Shown piece after piece: positions 17,301 through 25,324 of a DNA stretch of 64,000 nucleotides. The position numbers and the translations under genes were made by a program. Positions within the stretch are counted from its first letter, which is position 1; each line of letters starts with the position of its first letter. The DNA lies in contig PKUH01000099.1 of the NCBI GenBank assembly GCA_002869615.1, positions 18,910 through 82,909 on the forward strand, read 5' to 3'. This stretch comes from Desulfuromonas sp. (GTDB lineage Bacteria > Desulfobacterota > Desulfuromonadia > Desulfuromonadales > UBA2294). The notes under the pieces were generated by a model, which did not search any database, had not been told where the DNA came from, and worked only from the letters and a program-made list of their open reading frames with translations.

Positions 17301-18281
17301 TTCCGGTTTTCTGGCTGGAAACTGACGGAGCAGAAGTGGAGCGTCAAGGGCGTGGCCATGCCGCTGGTACGACTGCCGGAACTCGAGTTGTTTGCCACTC
17401 CTGACCTGCAGGGAGAAGGCGCCGCCGGCAAGCTGGAAATCCGGGGCGGCATCCTGGTCCCCCGGATGCGCTTAAGCAGCATCAATGCACCCGGGCAGAT
17501 GCCGGTCAGTCCCAGTCCCGATGTTGTCGTGGTTAAAAAATCGGAAACGACAGAACGCGTGCTGCCTTTACGGCTCGATGCGCGGATTCGAATCGAACTG
17601 GGTGACGAAGTCGTGGTCGATACGGCCGGCGTCGATGCCCGCCTGGGTGGTGAAGTGACACTGAATATTGAAAAACTGAACCAGGTCTTTGCCAGCGGTC
17701 AGATAATGGTCGAGCAGGGGACCTATTCGAGCTACGGCTTGCGCCTGCCGATTCACAGGGGGCAGCTTCTGTTCGCGGGTGGACCGATTCAACGGCCGAC
17801 CCTCAATATTCTGGCGTATAAAACAATCGGCGAGGTCAAGGCCGGGGTCAAGGTTACCGGAACTCCCCGCCAGCCTCTGGTTAAACTCTATTCGGAGCCG
17901 GCCATGCCGGATACCGATATCCTGTCCTATATCATTCTCGGACGTCCTCTTGACGAAGAAGGTGGTCAGACCGATGCTTTTATGTTGGCGGCGACGGCTC
18001 TGCTCTCCCGGGGCGAATCGGTCGCTTTTCAGGACGCCTTGCAGCGGCGCCTCGGTATCGACGTCATCCAGGTCAATACCGGCGAGGGGGATATCAACGA
18101 ATCGGTTGTAACCATCGGGAAATACCTGGAACCCGGTCTTTACGTCAGCCTCGGTTATTCGGTGTTTAATCAAACCAACGAGCTGCGGTTGCGTTACAAT
18201 CTCTCCGAACATTGGGAGCTGCAGTCCAACATAGGTGAGGAGAGCGGCGCCGATATTTACTACCGGTTCGATTTCAATTAG
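14367..18281 (+). CDS. tamB: Translocation and assembly module protein TamB (DUF490/AsmA-like)
   Basis: 1304 residues, matching TamB's usual size. An N-terminal membrane helix (about 7-29) is followed by a very long region of repeated beta-strand pattern, the periplasm-spanning groove typical of AsmA-like lipid bridges, and a C-terminal DUF490 domain (roughly 950-1304) ending YYRFDFN. The segment with DTDILSYIILGRPL near residue 1180 is characteristic of the TamB C terminus. It starts inside tamA by seven bases, so the two are translationally coupled. Confidence 0.93.
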   Translation: MVKRRLKIILSILSPLVLVFVATVWLFGTSTGARWLIGQLPGVESVEVRGPIAGTLAIEDLKVVMADRTVHLRSMEWQMYPLGLFKGSLHWAEIALHGMDIVISTDDIEPEDGTFFLTNLQLYQDTFPGWLGWLDVHAESLIVEDILIRRSGQEIFRLDDLQASADWSDKWLKLKLEKLRTGFGSAQADFSLDMETFEGAFQFVGQLAQVRYGLEKVETQWRFSPDDNDQVRAIGMLDLVGQSELLGRVDAQLLFSSERLRVENLIASRPGRPGELKIDGNLSWPKGPYTWSGRLGFRNIELDEWNIPLRLDGNLNLAGRPEKYAGRFALTRLNPEWQFGALAGAFSGNRQGVDLTELSGEILQGTLAGTAEVNWQTTFHSVAAVQLRGIDVNHFLPDIDSNLNGNFSGNWLMLGDDSSWKMNLDILPSEWQANNLSGELAAGGNLERVDIETLRIRGDGLDLEAAGLLAEQVDFNLQIARLSSWWPKTDGVLTAAGRLQWKSGYAAAFVQGDLQDVAAYGATLDQIEFSGGMDGWLQNIEFAITGRALNYRQKNIDRIDLGFTGSPAQHRLTMALDWASGELDSSATGGWRDGIWQGDISSLQVSEQEAGVLTLRGPVELEAGRRIFRVSPVQLESDRNERVEVRTDFTMDPITGTARLSWNDLQLARFNPWLPMQMTGVGSGDMRTSVDAGVLVNASVEAIFGLDLKWQELELVDSKIQVSGDWNRDGLRLNQTTIFSEGGELHLNVSSFATPYWNLPEQGKFQFDWIDLPLIHAGTWLPPKMAMAGSWEGEAFGTWKNGGEVMLDWSSQIEEGQVGWRDQVGTMTASNLTGYLDGKWQNNKLSVDSGLDLSRQGRLESDLLLPLSSRFPFPFKGDSSWGGYLALDARESGLLSYFLPGMVEQTDGKLTMAVDLAGTPAKPSLNGRFALTEASASIPALGIRLDQIEFHSTLVDDEINVGKLSLASGDGNLFGEGRFRFSGWKLTEQKWSVKGVAMPLVRLPELELFATPDLQGEGAAGKLEIRGGILVPRMRLSSINAPGQMPVSPSPDVVVVKKSETTERVLPLRLDARIRIELGDEVVVDTAGVDARLGGEVTLNIEKLNQVFASGQIMVEQGTYSSYGLRLPIHRGQLLFAGGPIQRPTLNILAYKTIGEVKAGVKVTGTPRQPLVKLYSEPAMPDTDILSYIILGRPLDEEGGQTDAFMLAATALLSRGESVAFQDALQRRLGIDVIQVNTGEGDINESVVTIGKYLEPGLYVSLGYSVFNQTNELRLRYNLSEHWELQSNIGEESGADIYYRFDFN

Positions 18282-18374
18282 TCAGCTGTTGCTGTCGTTC
18301 AGGTTTTTCGCCCGTAGATCAGAGCGGAAGCCGGTTGCTGGTCCGAACATTGGCCGTTTTTTCTGGCTGGATAT

Positions 18375-18407
18375 AAAAAAGCTCCCCGACCGGGGGTGTC
18401 AGGGAGC
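18375..18407 (-). terminator. Terminator of the 70-residue minus-strand gene
   Basis: On the minus strand the sequence reads GCTCCC, an inner hairpin of CCCC/GGGG, then GGGAGC and a run of six T. It lies 48 bases beyond the stop of the gene starting at 18667. A second hairpin, ACGGTAACC/GGTTACCGT (18412-18442), sits between the stop and this terminator. Confidence 0.72.
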
Positions 18408-18454
18408 GAAGACGGTAACCAGTTTGGGAGGAAGGTTACCGTTCGGGACTATTT

Positions 18455-18667
18455 TTATGGTTTCGGATCTCTCTTCGCAAGCAGGCTCCTGCTTTTCTCT
18501 TCAGCGAGGATTGCCCTGGCGAGCCGGACCCATTCATCCCATGGTCCCTCGGCGCCAAGGGCATCATGCCCAGGAGAGTTGCCAATAAACCAGTCCTGTT
18601 CCGGGTCGCCGCTGATTGCCAGGCTTGTCCCGCAGATGTGAACCTGCTTTCTATTTTTTCGCTGCAT
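18455..18667 (-). CDS. Small conserved-looking hypothetical protein
   Basis: 70 residues. A good AAGGAG ribosome site lies five bases before the ATG and a terminator follows the stop, so this is very likely a real gene. The sequence has a core ICGTSLAISGDPEQDWFIGN then GPWDEWVRLARAIL; the tryptophan-rich segments suggest a small folded domain. No signal peptide, membrane segment or cysteine pair. I do not recognise a function. Its 213-bp upstream region (18668-18880) holds no gene and no convincing promoter. Confidence 0.7.
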   Translation of the reverse strand: MQRKNRKQVHICGTSLAISGDPEQDWFIGNSPGHDALGAEGPWDEWVRLARAILAEEKSRSLLAKRDPKP

Positions 18668-18880
18668 CGAAGCTCCTTGTTGATTTCTTGTTCTTCTGAC
18701 GGAGCAGAACGATCCCGGTTGACAGGAAAAATATTTTTTAGCCTGTTATTTCGGTTTTCATCTTTGCTGTTGATATTTTTTTCAAAGCCGTTTTCTGGTC
18801 AACGTGAATCTGGCACGGGGAGAAGAATATTGGCGAATGAATTGAGGGGGGCGGGAAGAATCTGGTAATCAGAACAACGT

Positions 18881-19387
18881 TCAGATCTTGCGGCCGTAAA
18901 TCAAAAGTCCCGATCTTTTGCTTCCGAAATCAGCGACATCGGGCATATGTCCCCACCGCGTAAAACCGAATTTTTCCAGAAGCCCGATGCTGACCGAATT
19001 CATCTCGAGCAGAATGGCGAACAAATGCTGATGGTCAAGGGCGCGGGCCGCATTGATGGTAGCGGTCATCAGTTCTTTACCGAGGCCGAGACCGCGCTGC
19101 TCGCGGTCGAGATAATAACTGATTTCGATTGTTTTGGCCAGCGCTCTGCGACCGTGACGAAACGGACTCAGGCTGCTCCAGCCGGCGACTTCTCCGTTGC
19201 TGATAATCACATGAATGGGATATTCGGTTTCTGTGTGCAGTTCGAACCAGTCGCGGCGGCTGTCGATGCTGATATGTTCCATGTCGGCCGTACAGTAGCC
19301 GTCATCGATTGCCTGATTGTAAATCTCGACGATACGGGGCCAATCGGTTTCGACAGCAATGCGGATCTCCGTTGAACTTTCGGTCAT
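18881..19387 (-). CDS. GNAT family N-acetyltransferase (phosphinothricin acetyltransferase-like)
   Basis: 168 residues from ATG 19387; the frame is open further upstream but that part overlaps the preceding gene, whose stop is at 19404. The IRIAVETDWPRIVEIYNQAI opening and the YLDREQRGLGLGKELM acetyl-CoA motif fit the Pat/YwnH-like subgroup, which often acetylates amino-acid-like compounds. The substrate is unknown. It is the third gene of a probable minus-strand unit with two membrane proteins. Confidence 0.8.
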   Translation of the reverse strand: MTESSTEIRIAVETDWPRIVEIYNQAIDDGYCTADMEHISIDSRRDWFELHTETEYPIHVIISNGEVAGWSSLSPFRHGRRALAKTIEISYYLDREQRGLGLGKELMTATINAARALDHQHLFAILLEMNSVSIGLLEKFGFTRWGHMPDVADFGSKRSGLLIYGRKI

Positions 19388-19403
19388 AGCGGGAATGGAT
19401 CGT

Positions 19404-19775
19404 TTACGGGCCGTGAACAATCGGGTCGTTGTAGTCTTCTGAAGGAAAATGGGTGAGATTGGCATATGTGGTATCTGCCGGCTTGACCAGAACAATGACC
19501 ATGATTGAAATGATCAGACTGGCCGAAACCCAGTTGAGAACATTTGTCCGAAACGTCCAGTCAATTTCGGGTTCTTCTTTTTGCTTTTGCTCTTTTTCCG
19601 GCAGACGGCTTGCGATCTGGCGCATAATCTTTCCGGAGAAAAGAAAGAATATCGCCGAGACGGCAAATTGCGGCAGAATTTCAACGGAAACCTGGCCACT
19701 GGCAAACAACGCTCCGTAAAAAAGCATCGCTCCTAACCCGAGCAGGGTTATTTGTCGACTCAGATTTGCATGCAT
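19404..19775 (-). CDS. Hypothetical integral membrane protein
   Basis: 123 residues with hydrophobic helices at about 7-25, 33-50 and 82-102 and a charged KEQKQKEEPE loop between the second and third. No cysteine or catalytic motif and no family recognised. It starts 28 bases after the AceTr-like gene and is followed 17 bases later by the acetyltransferase, so the three are likely cotranscribed from the sigma-54 promoter at 20616-20631. An accessory role to the transporter is possible but is only inferred from position. Confidence 0.65.
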   Translation of the reverse strand: MHANLSRQITLLGLGAMLFYGALFASGQVSVEILPQFAVSAIFFLFSGKIMRQIASRLPEKEQKQKEEPEIDWTFRTNVLNWVSASLIISIMVIVLVKPADTTYANLTHFPSEDYNDPIVHGP

Positions 19776-19802
19776 AAGAATACTCCGGAACCTGTTCGCA
19801 GA

Positions 19803-20564
19803 TTACGTTTTTGCCTGTTTTCTGTCAAGCGCTGAGACCGTTGACGCGGCTTTCAACAGATATTGCCCTCCGGCCCAGACTCCGCAAATGCCGGTCATTA
19901 TACCGGTACCATAAACCATAAGATGCAGGACTTTCGGAAACAGCGGCAGAGCCGCCAGCATAAACAGGAATACTGCTCCAAGGGTGTAAAAATGGCGGCA
20001 GATGCGGCTGATCTGAGTGCCGGCCTGGGCCGGGATCAAGCCGAAAAAGCCCCAAAGGACAAGATATCCGGACATCGGGATTGCCGCTGTTGCCGTTCCA
20101 AAACCGGCCGCCGGGAGAATTTCGAGGGCCAGCATCGAGGTCCAGAAAAGGCCGCCGCCGATAAACATGAGCGCCCGGATCGATTTTTCCCTGAGGGCAG
20201 CAGTACCGGCGAGCATCTGCATGATTGCTGCTCCGATCAATGCCAGCGCCGGTATTCTGATATCTGTTGAAAAAAGACCGATTTTACAGAATATATAGAG
20301 CAGAATTGCGATTCCGCCGCCACTCAGACCAAGAGCGATATTCCGGTTTTCACGACCAGGGGCTGCTGCCATCGGCAGATCGGTTGGTGACCCGTCCCGG
20401 TTGTCCGGACTGTGTTGTAATTCGCGGTATTTGATACATGAATTGAAATCGGTCGAGCAATATCGGCTGATCATGCTGGCATCGTGTGACGAGATATATC
20501 CGCAACCGACATCACAGCTCTCTTCATTGCGGGCGTAATAGGGACAGACCGTTTGAGTTGCCAT
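19803..20564 (-). CDS. AceTr (GPR1/FUN34/YaaH)-like membrane protein with N-terminal cysteine-rich domain
   Basis: 253 residues. The N-terminal 50 residues carry Cys7, Cys17, Cys21, Cys36 and Cys43 (CPYY, CDVGCGY, RYCSTDFNSC), which looks like a small metal- or cluster-binding domain. After a linker, six helices begin near 78. Their pattern matches SatP/YaaH acetate transporters: NIALGLSGGGIAILL corresponds to the NPAPLGL region (degenerate here), and MLAGTAALREK...GGLFWTSM...LVLWGFFGL to the later helices. Acetate uptake is a reasonable guess, not proven. GGAGGT precedes the ATG, and the gene has a sigma-54 promoter with upstream dyads. Confidence 0.65.
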   Translation of the reverse strand: MATQTVCPYYARNEESCDVGCGYISSHDASMISRYCSTDFNSCIKYRELQHSPDNRDGSPTDLPMAAAPGRENRNIALGLSGGGIAILLYIFCKIGLFSTDIRIPALALIGAAIMQMLAGTAALREKSIRALMFIGGGLFWTSMLALEILPAAGFGTATAAIPMSGYLVLWGFFGLIPAQAGTQISRICRHFYTLGAVFLFMLAALPLFPKVLHLMVYGTGIMTGICGVWAGGQYLLKAASTVSALDRKQAKT

Positions 20565-20615
20565 AGTGCTACCTCCGGGCTTATGTTGCTTCGGCTCTTC
20601 TTCGTACTTATGTTC

Positions 20616-20631
20616 AGCAAATGGCGTACCA
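20616..20631 (-). promoter_or_regulatory. Sigma-54 (-24/-12) promoter of the AceTr-like gene
   Basis: On the minus strand TGGTACGCCATTTGCT matches TGGCACG-N4-TTGCW with ten bases between GG and GC. Transcription would start near 20605, about 40 bases before the ATG at 20564. The first eight bases, TGGTACGC, are identical to those of the OFA transporter promoter. Confidence 0.82.
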
Positions 20632-20808
20632 AAAACAGCTGATTTAAGTTAAGAAATAACGCAGAAATCGGGTTGTTGAAGGGGAACCGGCCGGTTCGAA
20701 AAAGCTGGTTTTCGCAGGAGTGCAAAGAGCCGTGGCGGCTGTGGCAGGACGAAAGGACAATCCGGGTGAAACTCGCTGGATAAGGCTTGTTGCCACGTTT
20801 CTGCTTGC

Positions 20809-20855
20809 TTTGCAATTTTGCAGATTTGCAAGCAACTTTTTTGCATATCTGCAAG
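20809..20855 (-). promoter_or_regulatory. Cluster of three TTTGCA-N4-TGCAAR dyads (putative enhancer sites)
   Basis: Near-perfect copies are TTTGCAATTTTGCAGA (20809-20824), TTTGCAGATTTGCAAG (20817-20832, overlapping the first by eight bases) and TTTGCATATCTGCAAG (20840-20855). They lie 180-240 bp upstream of the sigma-54 promoter at 20616-20631, between the AceTr-like gene and the end of the NtrC-type regulator gene. The same dyad is present as perfect copies at 10486-10602 and 24231-24246. Confidence 0.78.
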
Positions 20856-20859
20856 AAAT

Positions 20860-22227
20860 TCAGGTGATCTTTTTTTTGTCGATCTCTCTTTTTTTGATTT
20901 TTCGATAGATCGTTGCCATGTTCATGCCGGCTTCGGCGGCGGCTGCCTCAACGTTGTTCCCGTGTTTGCGCAGCAGTCGATTCAGGTAATCGGTTTCAAA
21001 TCGGGCCAGGGCCGTCGCGTAATCGCTTTCATTGATCGCTACATAATCGCCATCGACCTCAATCAGTTGTCCGAGTACCGGCAGGCCGATATAGGTTTCG
21101 GTGGTCAGGGTCATGGCAGCTTCAATGACATTCTTCAGCTGTCGGATATTGCCGGGCCAGGGGTAGTTTTTTGCGGCTGATGTCGCTTCCGGTGTAAGTC
21201 CCTTGACCTCGGTTTCGAACTTTTCATTCTGCTCATTGACGAAGCGGTTGATCAGCAGCGGGATGTCTTCCGGCCGGTCACGAAGTGGCGGCAGATGAAG
21301 GTTGATGACGTTCAGGCGGTAGTAGAGGTCTTCACGGAAGCTGCCATTCTTGACCGCTTCTTTCAGATCGGCATTGGTTGCCGAAAGAATTCTGGCGTCA
21401 ACCCGGGTCGGTTCGCGATCGCCGACCCGGAGAAATTCATGCTCCTGCAGAAAGCGGAGCAGAGTCATCTGGACGTTCAACGGCAGGTTGCCGACTTCGT
21501 CGAGGAACAGGGTGCCGCCGTTTGCTTCTTCGAGCAGGCCCCGCCGGTTTTCAGTGGCGCCGGTAAATGCCCCCTTGCGGTAGCCGAACAGTTCACTCTC
21601 GAGGATGTTTTCCGGCAGGGCACCGCAATTCAGAGCAACGAACCGGCCATTGGCCCGCGGCGAGTTGTAATGAATCGCCTGGGCGATCAGCTCCTTGCCG
21701 GTTCCTGATTCTCCGGTGATCAGGGCGGCCGTGTCGCGCACCGCGACCTTGGCAACCTTGGCCAGCAAATGCTGTAATGCTTCCGATGTCCCGACGATAT
21801 TTTCGAAGCAGAAGCGACCTGACAACTCTTCCTTCAATTCCCGGTTTTCATCCATCAGTTGCTGGTGCTGCAGGGCGTTTCTGACCCGGTAGAGCAACTC
21901 GTCCGGTTCAAACGGCTTGGTCAGCATGTCGTAAGCGCCCTGCCGCAGTGCCTGAATCGACAGTTCAACGGTGGCATAAGCGGTGATGACAATGACCGGA
22001 ATCTCCGGATCGCGGCCGCGAATATGTTTGAGGAGTTCAATCCCGTCCATTTCCGGCATCTTGATGTCGGTAATAACAAGGTCGTAAGAACCGGCGGTGA
22101 AATCAGCGACCGCCTGAACCGGTCGGGTGTAGCTTTTGACCTGGTAATCACAATCCCGCAGCACGGCCTCCATCATCCGGCAGAGCCCCTCTTCGTTATC
22201 GACCAACATGATTCTGGCTTTCGACAT
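20860..22227 (-). CDS. Sigma-54-dependent response regulator (NtrC family)
   Basis: 455 residues. Receiver domain at about 5-120 with phosphoacceptor Asp54 (VITDIKMPEMDG), then an AAA+ domain with Walker A GESGTGKE and the sigma-54 contact motif GAFTGA, then a Fis-type helix-turn-helix (NNVEAAAAEAGMNMATIYRK). It activates transcription from -24/-12 promoters after phosphorylation. The ATG directly follows the TAG of the sensor kinase gene. It is the best candidate for the protein that binds the TTTGCA-N4-TGCAAA dyads around it, one of which is in the promoter of its own operon. Confidence 0.95.
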   Translation of the reverse strand: MSKARIMLVDNEEGLCRMMEAVLRDCDYQVKSYTRPVQAVADFTAGSYDLVITDIKMPEMDGIELLKHIRGRDPEIPVIVITAYATVELSIQALRQGAYDMLTKPFEPDELLYRVRNALQHQQLMDENRELKEELSGRFCFENIVGTSEALQHLLAKVAKVAVRDTAALITGESGTGKELIAQAIHYNSPRANGRFVALNCGALPENILESELFGYRKGAFTGATENRRGLLEEANGGTLFLDEVGNLPLNVQMTLLRFLQEHEFLRVGDREPTRVDARILSATNADLKEAVKNGSFREDLYYRLNVINLHLPPLRDRPEDIPLLINRFVNEQNEKFETEVKGLTPEATSAAKNYPWPGNIRQLKNVIEAAMTLTTETYIGLPVLGQLIEVDGDYVAINESDYATALARFETDYLNRLLRKHGNNVEAAAAEAGMNMATIYRKIKKREIDKKKIT

Positions 22228-24192
22228 CTAGATAACCTCTCGTACGAATGGCAGCTCGATACTGATGGTTGTTCCGCGTCCTGGCTCGCTGATAATTCCG
22301 ATTGTCCCCTGGTGCTGATCAATGATTTGTCTGGTGATTGCCAGGCCTAGGCCGGTACCACGTTCCTTGGTGGTAAAGAATGGCTCGAAGACCTCATCCA
22401 GATCTTCTTCCCTGATGCCGCAGCCGGTATCTGTAAATGTGATCAGGGCGCTGGTGTCTTCAGTTGTCGTCGTGATTGTCAACTTACCGCCGGACGGCAT
22501 GGCCCCGCCGGCATTGAGAATCAGATTGATTGCGACCTGGCGAATCTGGTCGGCGTCGACCTGAACGGTCGGCAGGTCGGGATCGAACTGCCGGATGATT
22601 TCGACCCGGCGCAAATCTGTGTGGTTGGCGGCAAAGTCGATAATCTGTGTAAGCAGTTCATTGATGTTTTCGTCCCTGAATTCAGGTTGCGGCGTTCTGG
22701 CGTAGTTGAGCAGATCCTGGACAATTTTTTTGCAGCGTTTACTTTCGCGTTTAATCTCGCCGATGAAGTGATAGCTTTGATCATCCGGGCTCATCTTTTT
22801 TTCGAGGTAGCCGGCATAGCCGAGTATGACCCCGAGCGGATTGTTGATTTCGTGGGCGACGCCGGACGAGAGGACCCCGAGGGACGCCATTTTTCCCTGC
22901 TGGGCAAGATCGGCCTCAAGTTTCCGGTTGCGGCGCAGCATCCGGGTCATCCGGTTGAAGGTCGAAGCGAGTTCGCCGAGTTCATCCTGGGAATTGACTA
23001 CCATTCTTTGTCTGAAATTCCCCTTGCGGACGTTGCGCACGACTGCAGTCATGTGGCGTATTGGATCGGTAAGAACCTTGGCAGCAAGAAAAACCATAAA
23101 GGCCGCGATCAGGGCTGTGAAAAGCGATATAATTGCCATGCTCGAGAGAATACGTCCCTTGATCAGGTTGGCCTCGGCATAGAACTCATCTTCATACGAG
23201 CCGACGGCGACAATCCAGTCCCATGGCTCAAAGTGAAGATAGCGGACTATTTTCCGGCGCGGGCGGGGGTCGGATGAATTCTTCCAGTCGTAGCGGATCC
23301 ATCCCGAGGTCTTCTCAACCATGGCGCGGACGAATTGACGCCCATTGGAATCGACGACGTCGAGAATGTTTTCCCCTTCGGCATCGGGATGAATGGTCAG
23401 GTTGCCTTTGCGGTCGAGGCAGTAGATATAGCCGGTCTGGCCGACTTTCTTGGCCTTGATTTTCCGTTTCAGTTCAGCAAAGGCCCGTTTTTCAAATTCC
23501 TGATTTTCGTATGTTTCGTCGATATAACCGCCGGTGGCGATGATCCAGTCCCACGGCTCAAAGTAGCGATAAGCAACCATCTTCATCCGTGGTTCAATAT
23601 CCCCAAGTTCCCGATTCCGCCACGGATAGATGGTGGTCATAACCTTTCCGGGTTCAGCCCGGCGCGCATTTTCACTCATTTTCCGGATAAAGTACTCGCC
23701 GTCATCATCCTGTTCCTTGAAGATGTTTTCCCCTTCGCGGGCGATATGTACGGTCAGGGTCCCGTCGCTTTTCATCGCATATATATAACCGCTTTCGCCG
23801 ACCTGAACCCGTTTCAAGACCCGCCGGGCCGCCTTTTTTGCGCTGACCAGGTCGAGATCACCGGAAAGATGCTGGTGGTGCTCGGCTTCAACGAGACTGT
23901 AGGCAAGATTGGTCAGGTTCCTGAGTTCCTGCTCGGCAGCGGCTTTTTTATCCTGACGGTAGAGATGGTACTGCTGGTAGTGGGCATCAAGCAGGTCGAT
24001 ACTGAAATTGGCAAGATGGTCAAGATCATCCATGCTGGTCTGGGTGATACCGCGCCGGGCCTGCTGATGGCCAATGTAACCGACAATGGCACCGACCATC
24101 ATGATCGGAATCAGGACCAGGGGCAAAACCATGACCATCATTTTCCAGCGGATGCGGAGATTGTTGACAAATTTGAAAAAATGACGTGCCAT
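22228..24192 (-). CDS. Tandem-Cache sensor histidine kinase
   Basis: 654 residues. Membrane helices at 18-40 and 349-371 enclose a periplasmic region with two similar Cache modules, each with a GYIY motif (135-138 and 254-257) and an FEPWDWI motif (211-217 and 321-327). Then HAMP (about 372-424), HisKA with His447 (GVAHEINNPLG) and an HATPase domain with GTGLGLAI. Such sCache_2-type modules often bind small organic acids. It forms an operon with the NtrC-type regulator directly downstream (TAG-ATG junction), so it is its probable kinase. Confidence 0.93.
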   Translation of the reverse strand: MARHFFKFVNNLRIRWKMMVMVLPLVLIPIMMVGAIVGYIGHQQARRGITQTSMDDLDHLANFSIDLLDAHYQQYHLYRQDKKAAAEQELRNLTNLAYSLVEAEHHQHLSGDLDLVSAKKAARRVLKRVQVGESGYIYAMKSDGTLTVHIAREGENIFKEQDDDGEYFIRKMSENARRAEPGKVMTTIYPWRNRELGDIEPRMKMVAYRYFEPWDWIIATGGYIDETYENQEFEKRAFAELKRKIKAKKVGQTGYIYCLDRKGNLTIHPDAEGENILDVVDSNGRQFVRAMVEKTSGWIRYDWKNSSDPRPRRKIVRYLHFEPWDWIVAVGSYEDEFYAEANLIKGRILSSMAIISLFTALIAAFMVFLAAKVLTDPIRHMTAVVRNVRKGNFRQRMVVNSQDELGELASTFNRMTRMLRRNRKLEADLAQQGKMASLGVLSSGVAHEINNPLGVILGYAGYLEKKMSPDDQSYHFIGEIKRESKRCKKIVQDLLNYARTPQPEFRDENINELLTQIIDFAANHTDLRRVEIIRQFDPDLPTVQVDADQIRQVAINLILNAGGAMPSGGKLTITTTTEDTSALITFTDTGCGIREEDLDEVFEPFFTTKERGTGLGLAITRQIIDQHQGTIGIISEPGRGTTISIELPFVREVI

Positions 24193-24224
24193 AGATGCAA
24201 CCCTGCAGGATAAAATTTGACCAG

Positions 24225-24253
24225 ATTATCTTTGCAGAATTGCAAAAATGCAA
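24225..24253 (-). promoter_or_regulatory. Sigma-70-type promoter of the kinase/regulator operon with an embedded dyad
   Basis: On the minus strand, TTGCAT (24253-24248), a 17-base spacer and GATAAT (24230-24225) form a good sigma-70-type promoter about 33 bp upstream of the kinase ATG. The perfect dyad TTTGCAGAATTGCAAA (24231-24246) fills the spacer almost exactly. A protein bound there would block RNA polymerase, so autorepression by the regulator is likely. Confidence 0.72.
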
Positions 24254-24294
24254 GATTTCTAATTTTATGCGAAATTGTGGTTAATGAGAGATGG

Positions 24295-24320
24295 CGGGAG
24301 AAGGGGATTCCCTTCTCCCG
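24295..24320. other. Perfect 11-bp hairpin after the secreted-protein gene
   Basis: CGGGAGAAGGG and CCCTTCTCCCG enclose a four-base loop. It lies 27 bases past the stop of the minus-strand gene at 24348. There is no T tract on either strand, so it may be a mRNA 3'-end stabiliser or a weak terminator. Confidence 0.6.
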
Positions 24321-24347
24321 TGATGGACTTCAGGTTCAGCTGCCGGG

Positions 24348-25175
24348 TCACTCGGGGTTCAGCACGTAATTGTAGAATTCAACAACAAGTTGTTCATCGA
24401 GACCGGGGCGGTGGATATTCCGGGCCTGCTTGCTCGGCAGGTAGTAATTTTCAACTTTGGTGAATTCGGTGGTCAACTGCTCATCGATGCTGCCGTCGGG
24501 CGATGTGATTGAGACCTCTTGCGGCAGCATGTTCCCCTCGGCATCAAGATGGCGGATTTCAACGGAAAGAGGGCTTTGTTCACGGGCAGCGATGTCGATA
24601 TGAATCAGTATCAATTGATCCGGATCAATGTCTAACGCCAGTTTTTCGATCTCTCTTTGCGGCAGGTCGAGGTCTGCTCCGTAGAAAGCCCCGTCGAGGT
24701 CGGTCGGTTCATCGAATTCAATATCGAAGTGATAGATGGTGGAGTCGGCGATCTGTGCTTCAGCACTTTTCACGGATGCTTTTTTCAAAAGCGCCTGCCG
24801 GATTTCGGTTTTGTCGATTGGCAGAAAGAGGGAACCGAGCTCGATGGCAAATCGTTGTGAGAAGCGGTTGATCATCTGTTCCATATACGGGAATGCGGTA
24901 ACTGTTTTTGAGCGGATATAGATTCCGGATTTTCGGTTCCAGAACTTCATCAAATCAGGTGCTTCCGGTCGCGGGATATCTTTTGGCATGTTCCCGGTCA
25001 TCCGCGCCAGCATTTCGTCAAGTTTATTGGTTTTCAGATCAACCCGGTAGGAATCAAGGCCTGGATGCTGGGAGGCATAATGCTTTGAAACCGCTTCAAT
25101 TAGTTCGGTTCTGGAGCAAGCTGCGGTTGGAACGAGCAGTGTAGCGAGAAGGCAGAATATAATGAAAAAACGCAT
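24348..25175 (-). CDS. Secreted hypothetical protein
   Basis: 275 residues from ATG 25175, chosen because it gives a clean signal peptide (MRFFIIFCLLATLLVPTAAC); the frame is open upstream to 25334 but that part overlaps uvrC. The cysteine after TAA lacks a standard lipobox, so lipidation is uncertain. The mature protein alternates short strands and helices and ends in TKVENYYLPSKQ...VVEFYNYVLNPE, which resembles LolA-like or outer-membrane-lipoprotein-sorting folds, but I cannot confirm this. Divergent from uvrC. Confidence 0.68.
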   Translation of the reverse strand: MRFFIIFCLLATLLVPTAACSRTELIEAVSKHYASQHPGLDSYRVDLKTNKLDEMLARMTGNMPKDIPRPEAPDLMKFWNRKSGIYIRSKTVTAFPYMEQMINRFSQRFAIELGSLFLPIDKTEIRQALLKKASVKSAEAQIADSTIYHFDIEFDEPTDLDGAFYGADLDLPQREIEKLALDIDPDQLILIHIDIAAREQSPLSVEIRHLDAEGNMLPQEVSITSPDGSIDEQLTTEFTKVENYYLPSKQARNIHRPGLDEQLVVEFYNYVLNPE

Positions 25176-25324
25176 GGTCGATTCCCCCGATACTGTTAAT
25201 GTCATTGCTTGTTGATCACGTTCATTATAACGCAGGTTTCCGGATGCGGAAAGGGGAAAGGATTTCCGACCGAACTCCGCATCTGTTAGAATCAATTTTA
25301 AAGGATCATTCCGGACAGGAATAA

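Noticed and set aside
18811..18826. Sigma-54-like TGGCACGGGGAGAAGA
   Set aside because: The -24 half is good but the -12 GC is absent, and no gene starts downstream on that strand.
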